Assembly (NCBI RefSeq): GCF_003207815.1
Contig: NZ_NKTX01000024.1
Coordinates: forward strand, 1-40,383
Reading direction: 5' to 3'
DNA length: 40,383 bases
From: Komagataeibacter oboediens
GTDB lineage: Bacteria; Pseudomonadota; Alphaproteobacteria; Acetobacterales; Acetobacteraceae
Made by a program: the position numbers and the translations under genes. A model generated the notes under the pieces. The model saw only the letters and a program-made list of their open reading frames with translations. It did not search any database and was not told where the DNA came from. Positions 1 to 6,218 of the stretch are shown one piece after another. Numbering within the stretch: position 1 is the first letter of the stretch; each line of letters starts with the position of its first letter.

Positions 1-2
1 AC

Positions 3-104
3 GACCGTCACGGGCTGCCATTCCTCGCCAGCGATAACCGCATCCTGCGCGACGGCCTGCGCCGCCTTTCGGTCGCGCGCGATGAAGACAGTAACGCGCC
101 ATGA
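3..104 (+). CDS. C-terminal fragment of an unidentified gene (window edge)
   Basis: An open frame enters from the left edge and ends at TGA 102-104, giving 33 visible residues ending in DEDSNAP. The fragment is Arg-rich and too short to assign. Its stop overlaps the ATG of the next small ORF in an ATGA arrangement, which suggests translational coupling in a compact phage-like operon. The function is unknown. Confidence 0.5.
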   Translation, partial: DRHGLPFLASDNRILRDGLRRLSVARDEDSNAP

Positions 105-265
105 CCACCCACGCACTCGCCGGTCTAGGCCTGTTCCTGACCGGCGCGGCGTTCTCGCAGGTGTTGGCGTTCGGCATCGCTGCATGGCGGGAACATCAGC
201 GCAGGCGACAGATTGACGACACACTTGGGCCGCCTGAGCCTGATCCATCGGACCCAAATAATTAA
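101..265 (+). CDS. Small single-TM protein, phage-like
   Basis: A 54-residue ORF starts at ATG 101 inside the stop of the preceding gene (ATGA overlap). Residues 5-28 form one hydrophobic segment (ALAGLGLFLTGAAFSQVLAF), followed by a basic stretch (REHQRRR) and an acidic, Pro-rich tail (DTLGPPEPDPSDPNN). The layout fits the small membrane proteins found in phage lysis or tail-end operons, but I do not recognise a family. The 3' end resembles the 3' end of the methyltransferase gene about 1 kb downstream: 22 of 24 bases match, both encoding DTLGPP. Confidence 0.55.
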   Translation: MTTHALAGLGLFLTGAAFSQVLAFGIAAWREHQRRRQIDDTLGPPEPDPSDPNN

Positions 266-495
266 CATCTCCCCCGTCCTAAAGGACGAGGATTTCCGGT
301 TTCCCGGATAGTTCTCGCTTCAACGTCAGCCTTGTGGCTGGCTCCACGACAGGAGTGTTCCCCCTGTTTAAACATCGAAATCATTTCAACATGCTCCGCT
401 TGGTTATCGCGGGACATGCAAAGAATAACACAGAGGGGTCATACTGTGAACAGAAAATCAGATTTCCTCCCCAGCCTGAACGCCGGGGTTTCCAG
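265..495 (-). mobile_element. Decayed IS200/IS605-type right end(s), omega-RNA-like
   Basis: Read on the minus strand, the segment has a hairpin at 469-488 (CCCC...GGGG, then GAGGAAAT). About 180 bases further on is a second hairpin at 272-291 (CCTCGTCC TTTA GGACGGGG, then GAGATGTT). Between them lies a stretch containing GGGAACACTCCTGT and TTGAAGCGAGAA. From memory these features resemble the tnpB 3' end and guide-RNA scaffold of IS605/IS1341-type elements. No tnpA or tnpB reading frame of normal size is present, so this would be an end-only relic. The alternative is that the 272-291 hairpin is simply a terminator for the small ORF ending at 265. Confidence 0.45.
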
Positions 496-507
496 CGATT
501 ATTTACG

Positions 508-1236
508 ATGAACAATATTCACGTTGAACACATAGGGCTTGCTACCCTGTATCTCGGTAAATGGCAGGACATTACCGATCTGCCACGTCCCGCTGCGGTC
601 ATTTCTGACCCCCCTTATGGGCAGACAGTAAACACAAATGTCCGCAGGGGAGACGTTCGGATACCGAAAACGGGGGGAGGAGCAATCAAAGATCGTGCAC
701 GCCTCTATCCAAGCGGTATCTACGGTGACGATAAGCCGTTTGACCCCAAACATCTCATCTCAATGTCTGAAATTGTTTTACTTTGGGGTGCGCACAAGTT
801 CGCTGACCATCTCCCACAAGGATCATGGCTGTGTTGGGACAAAATGCCCACTGGGAAAATACGCAGTCAAGGTGACGGCGAATGTGCTTGGATTAATACG
901 ACCGGCAAACCTATGCGTATTTTCCGCCATCTTTGGGATGGATTGTGTATATCAAGAGGCTACGAAACCCAATGTGAACGTAGCGGTCAGGCTGCGGTAT
1001 CTCGCGTCCACCCAACACAAAAACCAGTAGACTTGATGACGTGGTGCATCGAGCAGGCCCGCGTACCGAAGGGCGGCCTGATACTCGATCCATACATGGG
1101 TGGCGGCTCCACGGGGATTTCGGCTGTCCGCTCCGGGCACCCGTTTATTGGAGTAGAATGTGAGCCGCAGTATTTTGAGGCCGCCTGCCGACGAATAAAG
1201 CACGCGCAAGACACGCTTGGGCCGCCTGCGCCTTAG
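508..1236 (+). CDS. DNA methyltransferase, N6-adenine/N4-cytosine type
   Basis: The 242-residue product should transfer a methyl group from S-adenosylmethionine to an adenine N6 or cytosine N4. The catalytic motif DPPYGQ is at residues 34-39. The AdoMet-binding motif (DPYMGGGSTG, about 194-203, then GVECEPQYFEAA) is near the C-terminus. This order, catalytic motif first, is the beta arrangement also seen in CcrM. The frame is open upstream to 334, but that part is IS-like DNA, and ATG 508 places DPPY at a normal distance from the start. No clear ribosome binding site is visible. No restriction gene lies beside it, so it is probably a solitary phage methylase. Its last codons (DTLGPPAP) echo the end of the small membrane gene at 101-265. 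Confidence 0.88.
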   Translation: MNNIHVEHIGLATLYLGKWQDITDLPRPAAVISDPPYGQTVNTNVRRGDVRIPKTGGGAIKDRARLYPSGIYGDDKPFDPKHLISMSEIVLLWGAHKFADHLPQGSWLCWDKMPTGKIRSQGDGECAWINTTGKPMRIFRHLWDGLCISRGYETQCERSGQAAVSRVHPTQKPVDLMTWCIEQARVPKGGLILDPYMGGGSTGISAVRSGHPFIGVECEPQYFEAACRRIKHAQDTLGPPAP

Positions 1237-1260
1237 CTGGTCCCGTCAGCCCCAGTCCAA

Positions 1261-1293
1261 ATAAAGAAACCCCGACCCATTTAAGGGACGGGG
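1261..1293 (-). terminator. Intrinsic terminator of the minus-strand DUF2335 operon
   Basis: Arms 1270-1278 (CCCCGACCC) and 1285-1293 (GGGACGGGG) pair with one mismatch around a 6-base loop. On the minus strand the hairpin is followed by TTTCTTTAT. It lies just past the last minus-strand ORF and also 34 bases after the methyltransferase stop, so it may serve both directions. Confidence 0.6.
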
Positions 1294-1318
1294 ATAAACC
1301 TACGCTTTTTCATGTTCC

Positions 1319-1411
1319 TCAATTTCTGATGGGCATTTTGGCGAGAATGGTTCCGCCAGCTGCCAGAACGATAGGCATGACGACGAAGGCGATAATATCC
1401 ATGAACATCAT
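1319..1411 (-). CDS. Tiny membrane peptide after the DUF2335 gene
   Basis: A 30-residue ORF (MMFMDIIAFVVMPIVLAAGG...) is mostly one hydrophobic helix ending in the basic KMPIRN. ATG 1411 lies two bases after the TGA of the DUF2335 gene, and the purine-rich AAGTGAGG at that gene's end could serve as its ribosome binding site. Spacing and direction support a real third gene of the operon. The function is unknown, and a size this small leaves open that it is not translated. Confidence 0.45.
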   Translation of the reverse strand: MMFMDIIAFVVMPIVLAAGGTILAKMPIRN

Positions 1412-1413
1412 CC

Positions 1414-1863
1414 TCACTTCTTGAGGTTCTGAACGGATTTCCCGGTAATCAAGGCCAGAACCGTCCCTCCAACGGCTGCAGCCCCAATGCTCCCGCCTGC
1501 CGCATCATGGCCATTCAGGCATAGAATCACCCCCGATATGAGCGCACCCATCGCGAATATAAAGCCGAGCAGGCGGCCAGTCATATCCATCCAGAAGCGC
1601 TGGGTCTGTTCCCGTTGCAGCCTGACTCGCTCATCGGCGGCGTTCTGTTCTGCCATACGCAGGATGCGTTCAGGCATATCCGACTGAACTGCGCCATATG
1701 CCGCAAGCTCACTTGCGGTAGGCAGGGGACCGCTGTGCTGTTGGAAAACTGCCGTTGCGCCTGCGACACCCAAAAGGGGATGACCGGCTATCGGTCCGAC
1801 GTTCGCGGTAACCTTATCAGGCGTCTGGGGTGAGGGATTTTGCAATGGATGGTGTTCGGGCAT
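1414..1863 (-). CDS. DUF2335 family membrane protein
   Basis: The 149-residue protein has a polar N-terminal part containing the family-like segment QQHSGPLPTASELAAY (about residues 41-56) and a MPERILRMAEQ segment. Two hydrophobic helices follow (about 94-115 and 122-141), separated by a short NGHDAAGG turn, and the tail is basic. This matches what I recall of DUF2335, predicted two-TM proteins common in prophages and mobile DNA and of unknown function. The start overlaps the end of the upstream minus-strand ORF by 47 bases and the stop nearly touches a tiny membrane ORF, so the three form an operon. Confidence 0.75.
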   Translation of the reverse strand: MPEHHPLQNPSPQTPDKVTANVGPIAGHPLLGVAGATAVFQQHSGPLPTASELAAYGAVQSDMPERILRMAEQNAADERVRLQREQTQRFWMDMTGRLLGFIFAMGALISGVILCLNGHDAAGGSIGAAAVGGTVLALITGKSVQNLKK

Positions 1864-2032
1864 CCGCGTCTTTCATTGCTCTACGCAAGGACGAACCCAC
1901 TCGGCTCCATGAGCGCGCACTGATCTCGTTTGCCGTTGGGACAGGGTGATATTCAGCCGGGCTTGCGAAAGTGAGCAGGCCCGCAAACCCGGCAATGGTG
2001 CTCGCTATCAAGCGCCGCGCATGATTAGCCAT
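1817..2032 (-). CDS. Small protein with N-terminal hydrophobic segment
   Basis: ATG 2032 gives 71 residues beginning MANHARRLIASTIAGFAGLL. This could be a signal peptide (positive charges, hydrophobic core, then TFASPAEY) or a membrane anchor. The remainder is polar with several Arg and Ser. The frame extends upstream to 2110, but the residues added there do not look like a natural N-terminus. It overlaps the DUF2335 gene by 47 bases in another frame. I do not recognise the family. Confidence 0.45.
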   Translation of the reverse strand: MANHARRLIASTIAGFAGLLTFASPAEYHPVPTANEISARSWSRVGSSLRRAMKDADARTPSIAKSLTPDA

Positions 2033-2187
2033 ACTGATTTTCTCCCCGATGAGAGCCTTATATGCATCGTGAATGAATGCATAACATGGATGGGAGGCAG
2101 ATTGCCACATCTCTCATAAATGGCGCAGGCCCATTTTAGATGCCGCCCCGTCTACTCAGACGGTGCGGCTTCCATTGTTACAATTAT

Positions 2188-2563
2188 TCAGCCCTTCTCC
2201 ACCTCAAGGCCCTTCGCGATCAGGCGGCGGATGGCTTCTGTCTGTCGGAAATCATCTGCCGCTTTAGTCTGGGTCTACATCATTTAAGTGAGTCACTCGA
2301 ATCTGATGACCCTTTGTGGGGTGGTCAATAACTTTCAGGCCAACGGTGATATTACCTTGCTTGTCGCGGAATGGTTTTTGAGGTGCCGGAGCATCCATTC
2401 CACTCAGGGTCAAATCCATTTTTGTCGAAGGATTAACGCTCTCTTCCAGTCGATACACGATTTCGGCATTCATAGAGCGCCCGTTCGCTTTCGCTGATTT
2501 CTCAAGCGTAGCCTTCAGTTCGTCCGGCACGCGGACGTGGATCATGGGGTCTCGTTTTGTCAT
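2188..2563 (-). pseudogene. Mnt-like ribbon-helix-helix repressor, apparently frameshifted near its C-terminus
   Basis: The N-terminal region is a ribbon-helix-helix DNA-binding domain: a beta strand in MIHVRVPDELK (residues 7-17), then two helices containing ANGRSMNAEIVYRLEES. The ANGRSMN segment is also present in P22 Mnt as I remember it. The chosen start (MTKRDPMIHVR) aligns with the divergent neighbour (MSRTDPMIHIR). Another in-frame ATG at 2584 lies inside the operator. The intact frame stops at 2264, about 99 residues in. Removing one base from the GGG run at 2271-2273 extends it naturally as ...VDQTKAADDFRQTEAIRRLI and on to TGA at 2188. Either the gene lost a C-terminal helix or the read has an error. 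It probably represses the divergent arc/ant-like genes. Confidence 0.7.
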
Positions 2564-2578
2564 GGACAAAAAAAATAT

Positions 2579-2640
2579 ATCCATTGGATATTGACTGCAA
2601 TACTAACCATTGGTTATACAGATAATATAACCAATGGATA
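2579..2640. promoter_or_regulatory. Divergent operator with three CCATTGG sites
   Basis: The gap between the two divergent RHH genes holds CCATTGG at 2581-2587 and at 2607-2613, and its complement CCAATGG at 2631-2637. The last two belong to a perfect 12-base inverted repeat (CCATTGGTTATA 2607-2618 / TATAACCAATGG 2626-2637) with a 7-base spacer. The region is AT-rich and must hold both divergent promoters. Repeated short sites in this position fit cooperative binding by RHH dimers, known for Arc and Mnt. Which protein binds which site is not known. Confidence 0.7.
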
Positions 2641-2648
2641 CAGGAGCC

Positions 2649-2837
2649 ATGAGCCGAACAGATCCCATGATCCACATTCGATTAGCGCCAGAAGTTAAAG
2701 ATTTCCTATCTTCCCGCGCAAAGCAGCAGGAGCGCACGATGGGCGCGCACATCACCTTCTTGCTTCGGCAGGAAATGGAAAAAGAAAAGGCACCGGGTCG
2801 CCTGGCAGCTATCCCCGATGCCTCTCACGCTGAATAA
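2649..2837 (+). CDS. Arc-like ribbon-helix-helix repressor
   Basis: The 62-residue protein begins MSRTDPMIHIRLAPEVKDFL and continues with helices SSRAKQQERTMGAHITFLLRQ, the strand-helix-helix pattern of Arc/Mnt/CopG regulators. ATG 2649 is preferred over 2634 because it aligns with the divergent paralogue. AGGAG at 2642-2646 lies just upstream, although spaced only two bases away. It heads a rightward operon with a small helical protein and an ORF6N antirepressor. By analogy with phage Arc it would bind the shared operator and limit antirepressor synthesis. Confidence 0.72.
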   Translation: MSRTDPMIHIRLAPEVKDFLSSRAKQQERTMGAHITFLLRQEMEKEKAPGRLAAIPDASHAE

Positions 2838-2848
2838 GGAATACAGCT

Positions 2849-3148
2849 ATGCAGAAACGTAGCACTTCAAAAAACTATAGTCCAGTCATTCAGAACCTGC
2901 GCGACAGCGTTCTGACCATAGATACGTATGCCCGGATCGGATGGCGTATCGGAAAATCATATCATGAACAGGGTAAGCAGCAGATTGACCTTAAAGGTCC
3001 GGTTGAGGGCGCGGCGACAGCCATAGCTGAAATGGCGAATATTTCTGGGATAAAAACAGAAGACGCTATGGAGATCGCGACAGTAATGGCAGTCAATGCC
3101 GTGCGTGCATTTGAGGAAGCGGAAGAAGACAAGGGAGACGCGGCATGA
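2849..3148 (+). CDS. Small helical phage protein between arc-like and antirepressor genes
   Basis: The 99-residue protein is acidic at its end (RAFEEAEEDKGDAA). It contains predicted helices around residues 15-37 (LRDSVLTIDTYARIGWRIGK) and 50-92, an alanine-rich region. An AAGGAA ribosome binding site precedes the ATG. Its TGA overlaps the next ATG (ATGA), so it is coupled to the antirepressor gene. No family is recognised. Its position suggests a part in the lysis-lysogeny switch, but the sequence itself does not show that. Confidence 0.65.
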   Translation: MQKRSTSKNYSPVIQNLRDSVLTIDTYARIGWRIGKSYHEQGKQQIDLKGPVEGAATAIAEMANISGIKTEDAMEIATVMAVNAVRAFEEAEEDKGDAA

Positions 3149-4029
3149 CCAAAGAAATAACCATCAACGGCAAGTCAGTCTCTCCGGTCGATCTCAAGGG
3201 CCGGCGCGTCGTGTCGTTTGCCATGATCGACGATCTGCACCAACGCCCTGAGGGAACGGCAAGCCGTAACTTCCGTAGCAACAAAAAGCATTTTTCTTTA
3301 GGGGAAGATTACGTCGAACTCACTGCCGACGAAATTCGTCGTCAGTCGCTGACAGACGTTTTCCCACCTCGCACGCCCAAGGGAATACTCCTGACCGAAA
3401 GCGGCTACCTAATGCTGGTGAAGCCCTTCACGGATGACCTGGCATGGAACGTCCAGCGCGAACTGGTGAACGTCTATTTCCGGGCGAAGGGGGACGCCAA
3501 GCGTAAACGCGCCCCTGCAATCGACACTGTATTTGCTCGCTATCACCGCATCGCTTCCCTTCGCCCTAATGCGGACCCCAACCAGTGCTGGATTGCAGCA
3601 GGTCGCGCTACTTACGAGAAGTGCGGTGAGAACCCATGCGAAACGCTCGGCATCACGTCGATGGAGGCGCCGGACCAGACCAACCATAAGACCGTTACCG
3701 AGATCGGAAAGATGATCGGTATGAGCGGGCAGGCTGTCAACAAGGCGCTGATCGCCATGTCTTACCAGGTGAAGGTAGAGGGCGCATCCAGCACATCAAG
3801 CAATTATGAGATGCTTGAACGTGGGAAGCCATATGGCCGGATGTATGACGAGACCCGCAAGCGCGGCAAGGGCGCGCAGCAGGTTCTCAAGTGGTCACCC
3901 GACATTGCCGAGCAGATCAAGCGATACATGGATGTGAATAAGGCGGCCGAGCTTGCTTTGGCTGGAAAGTTGGTTGAACAGGATACTCGCGCCCCTTTCG
4001 CCAAGAAACCGGAAACCGCAACAGTGTAG
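3145..4029 (+). CDS. ORF6N-domain phage antirepressor
   Basis: The 294-residue protein starts with an ORF6N-type domain (about residues 8-115). Its features are RRVVSFAMIDDLHQRP, SRNFRSNKKHF (asparagine/arginine region typical of the fold) and TPKGILLTESGYLMLVKPF. A middle region includes a probable winged-helix or HTH segment (TVTEIGKMIGMSGQAVNKAL, about 186-205). The C-terminal part contains GRMYDETRKRGKGAQQVLKW. Such proteins are phage regulators that antagonise repressors or bind DNA. It is coupled by ATGA to the preceding gene. The stop is followed, in another frame, by a reading frame that could once have continued this protein. Confidence 0.8.
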   Translation: MTKEITINGKSVSPVDLKGRRVVSFAMIDDLHQRPEGTASRNFRSNKKHFSLGEDYVELTADEIRRQSLTDVFPPRTPKGILLTESGYLMLVKPFTDDLAWNVQRELVNVYFRAKGDAKRKRAPAIDTVFARYHRIASLRPNADPNQCWIAAGRATYEKCGENPCETLGITSMEAPDQTNHKTVTEIGKMIGMSGQAVNKALIAMSYQVKVEGASSTSSNYEMLERGKPYGRMYDETRKRGKGAQQVLKWSPDIAEQIKRYMDVNKAAELALAGKLVEQDTRAPFAKKPETATV

Positions 4030-4088
4030 CCCTCAAGGAAAACCCGATCAGCGGGCACTATCCAGAGGACGAAGAACTGCTGATCTGG

Positions 4089-4301
4089 ATGGCGAACTGC
4101 GAGGCGTGGGAAACGCATCTCAAGGGCCGACCGAACGATGCCAACGCGAAGTGGCGGCGGAATGACCTGATCCGGCACATCCGCTGCCGTCTGGGCATCA
4201 AGGCTGTGGTTGAACAGGCCCGGTGCGCGTTCCTGCGTAAGCGTGGGATTGGCGTGGAGCCGATAGAACTTCGGCCCGTGCCACACAGGCAAATTGCATA
4301 A
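4089..4301 (+). CDS. Small basic phage protein, start uncertain
   Basis: ATG 4089 gives 70 residues (MANCEAWETHLKGRPNDANAK...), Arg-rich and mainly helical. The same frame is open upstream to 3978 and reads sensibly (VALKENPISGHYPEDEELL) but has no ATG, GTG or TTG there. The true start may therefore be unusual, or this may be the former tail of the antirepressor separated by a small indel near 4024. It is followed at once by a strong terminator, which closes the operon. The family is unknown. Confidence 0.45.
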   Translation: MANCEAWETHLKGRPNDANAKWRRNDLIRHIRCRLGIKAVVEQARCAFLRKRGIGVEPIELRPVPHRQIA

Positions 4302-4305
4302 CCAC

Positions 4306-4335
4306 AAGGCGGTTCTTCGGAGCCGCCTTTTTTAT
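4306..4335 (+). terminator. Strong intrinsic terminator with UUCG loop
   Basis: Arms AAGGCGGTTC (4306-4315) and GAGCCGCCTT (4320-4329) form a 10-bp stem, with one G-T pair, around a TTCG tetraloop. A run of T follows. It closes the antirepressor operon before the next phage gene. Confidence 0.9.
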
Positions 4336-4345
4336 TGGAAACACC

Positions 4346-5149
4346 ATGACAAAACGCTTCCTCGGCTGCCGCCCGGCTGAACACCGGCCCGGCCAGCCGC
4401 ATCTGTCCGTAATGCGCGGGTTCTGCTCCCGGCAGGCTCCGGCGCGGCTGATCCGTGACCATATCGACCCGCACCCCGCCATGCTCGGCAATGACGCGCT
4501 GGGGGATTGCACATCGGCAGGTATCTTCAACCACATGCACGCCACGGCAGCCCTATCCGGCTTTGACGTGGCAGGCATCACCACAGACGCGGCAATCCGG
4601 TTCTACAGCCAGTCCACCGGCTACGTGCCAGGCAACCCGAACACGGACAACGGTGGCGTGGAGGTTGATGTGCTGACATCGGCTTCTCGCGACGGATGCG
4701 CCCTGACAGACCAGACCCTGTATCCATGCTGGGGCAGCGCCGATCCGGGCGACCTGAACGGTATCCGCAACATCACTGCCGGTCTGTCTGCCGCCTATCT
4801 GGGTGTGCAACTGGCCACGGCAGATATGTGGGAGGATCAGGACGGCAACCTGCCGCCAGTATGGGATACGGACAGTCCGGCTGACCATGGCGATCCGACG
4901 CCGGGCAGCGCGGGCGGCCACTGCCTGCTGCTGTGGGATTACGCGGGCACGGCTGGCACCGACCTTGTGACGCTCCTGACATGGGGCAGCAAGCAGAAAG
5001 CCACATGGCGCTGGGTCCGTTCCCGCATCATGGAAGTGCATGGGCTGGCATGGGGTCAGTTGCACGCGCCCGGTGGTCTGTATCCGGCTGGCGATGACTG
5101 GGCTGCGCTGGTTGAGGCCAATGCGGCATATCTGCGGGGTGTATCGTGA
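4346..5149 (+). CDS. Papain-like (C1-type) fold phage protein
   Basis: The 267-residue protein has the segment LGNDALGDCTSAGIFNHMHA with Cys55 in the place of a papain nucleophile. GGHCLLLWDY follows with His192, then LLTWGSKQ about 20 residues later with Trp213. The Gly-Asp-Cys and Gly-Gly-His spacing resembles C1-type cysteine peptidases found as unannotated genes in alphaproteobacterial phages. Whether it is active cannot be decided by eye. There is no signal peptide. Its TGA overlaps the GTG start of the lipoprotein gene (GTGA), so the two are coupled. They may belong to a late or host-interaction module. Confidence 0.6.
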   Translation: MTKRFLGCRPAEHRPGQPHLSVMRGFCSRQAPARLIRDHIDPHPAMLGNDALGDCTSAGIFNHMHATAALSGFDVAGITTDAAIRFYSQSTGYVPGNPNTDNGGVEVDVLTSASRDGCALTDQTLYPCWGSADPGDLNGIRNITAGLSAAYLGVQLATADMWEDQDGNLPPVWDTDSPADHGDPTPGSAGGHCLLLWDYAGTAGTDLVTLLTWGSKQKATWRWVRSRIMEVHGLAWGQLHAPGGLYPAGDDWAALVEANAAYLRGVS

Positions 5150-5769
5150 ACCGGTCTGACCGCGCAGCCTTCCTGTTCGCCTGCATGGTCGGCCTGTCGG
5201 GGTGCGCTGTCCACCCGGCCCGCGTAGCAACCACCATCCCACAGGCCATGGCAGGCATTCAGACCAGTCTGGCGCAGGCAGGGGTGGTATCGGTATCGCA
5301 CGCGGGCGATTGGACCGAGGATCAGGACGCCCTGTTCATTCGCGCCGTCCGGTCGGCACAGTGCAGTCAGGGACGGTCCGATCCAGTGGTGGGAACGATT
5401 GCGGGGGACGTGACTCTGCAACTGTCTGGTCAGTTCACGCAGGGCGGACAGTTCAGCGTGGAGGCAATCACGACCGCGCCCACGTTCGGCGTGCAGGCCG
5501 ATGCAAACCGAGTGCGCGGGCAGCAGGTTAGCCTGCCAGTGTCCTACGCGCCACTATCATCCATGCCGGATGTGGAGATGGGCCGTCAGCTTGGCTATGA
5601 GGCGTCCATGTTCGCGCAGAATGATGATGCCCGGCACGCTGAGGCAGCCCGACTGATTGCCGATCGGGAGGAACTGCGAGGGAGGGTGCAGGCGATTATT
5701 GATACCTGGACCGCTGATGAATGCGCCGGGCGCGCGCCGGTCGCGCCGTTCGTTGGCGTCCGGCGATGA
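5146..5769 (+). CDS. Phage-associated lipoprotein
   Basis: GTG 5146 starts a 207-residue protein. Its N-terminus MNRSDRAAFLFACMVGLSGC is a lipoprotein signal with lipobox LSGC, so the mature protein would begin at Cys20 and be anchored to a membrane. The mature part has a helical opening (TTIPQAMAGIQTSLAQAG), a beta-rich middle with many Gln and Thr, and a charged helical end. No family is recognised. Possible roles include outer-membrane spanin or superinfection exclusion, but neither is shown. Confidence 0.65.
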   Translation: MNRSDRAAFLFACMVGLSGCAVHPARVATTIPQAMAGIQTSLAQAGVVSVSHAGDWTEDQDALFIRAVRSAQCSQGRSDPVVGTIAGDVTLQLSGQFTQGGQFSVEAITTAPTFGVQADANRVRGQQVSLPVSYAPLSSMPDVEMGRQLGYEASMFAQNDDARHAEAARLIADREELRGRVQAIIDTWTADECAGRAPVAPFVGVRR

Positions 5770-5822
5770 TCTGGCGCTGGCTGCGCCGGCTGTTCTGTTT
5801 GCGGAGAGGGTGCAGGAAATAG
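5766..5822 (+). CDS. Possible 18-residue basic peptide
   Basis: ATG 5766 overlaps the TGA of the lipoprotein gene (ATGA) and encodes MIWRWLRRLFCLRRGCRK, followed by TAG. The coupling pattern is the same as elsewhere in this phage block and the peptide is strikingly rich in Arg and Trp. It ends just before a hairpin. It may be a chance ORF. Confidence 0.25.
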   Translation: MIWRWLRRLFCLRRGCRK

Positions 5823-5825
5823 AAA

Positions 5826-5850
5826 CGGCAGGAACCCGAAGGCCCTGCCG
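5826..5850. terminator. Hairpin after the phage lipoprotein operon
   Basis: CGGCAGG (5826-5832) pairs with CCTGCCG (5844-5850). A T-rich run (TTTCTATTT) follows only on the minus strand, so on the plus strand it would be a weak terminator. Confidence 0.4.
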
Positions 5851-6218
5851 CTCTGTGCCAGATTGCTGCGGGCCGGGCTTGATACCGGCTACGGCGTCGG
5901 GCTCACCCGATATTCGTGCCTGCTTCCGCATCCTAAATGTCATGTTTCCCAAGCGCATCGGGTTGACCTCATTAGGGGCACGGCATGTCCATCCACACTG
6001 CCGCAGCATCTGGAACCTGAAACTGGTGCGGGGCTTCCACCCACTGCGACCCGAGGGTCTCTAGAAATGCGGTGCTGCGGCATCGTGACCTGCACCAACC
6101 GGATGGGTGCCGCAGCTGGGTGATTATAGGGGAAGATGCATGAAAGTACAAGAATGGTTTCCGATCACGTTCGCCATACGTTTGCGCAAAACTGAAACCT
6201 GATTGGAAAATTAATGAA
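5851..6218. other. Non-coding stretch at the right edge of the phage block
   Basis: I see no convincing gene. It contains a perfect 9-base inverted repeat (GCTGCGGCA 6074-6082 / TGCCGCAGC 6108-6116) with a nested GCACC/GGGTGC pairing. This could be a structured RNA end, a terminator stem or a site for recombination. The rest looks like decayed DNA. Confidence 0.4.

Noticed and set aside
334-507. N-terminal extension of the methyltransferase frame.
   Set aside because: The added residues derive from IS605-like DNA and do not resemble a methyltransferase N-terminus.
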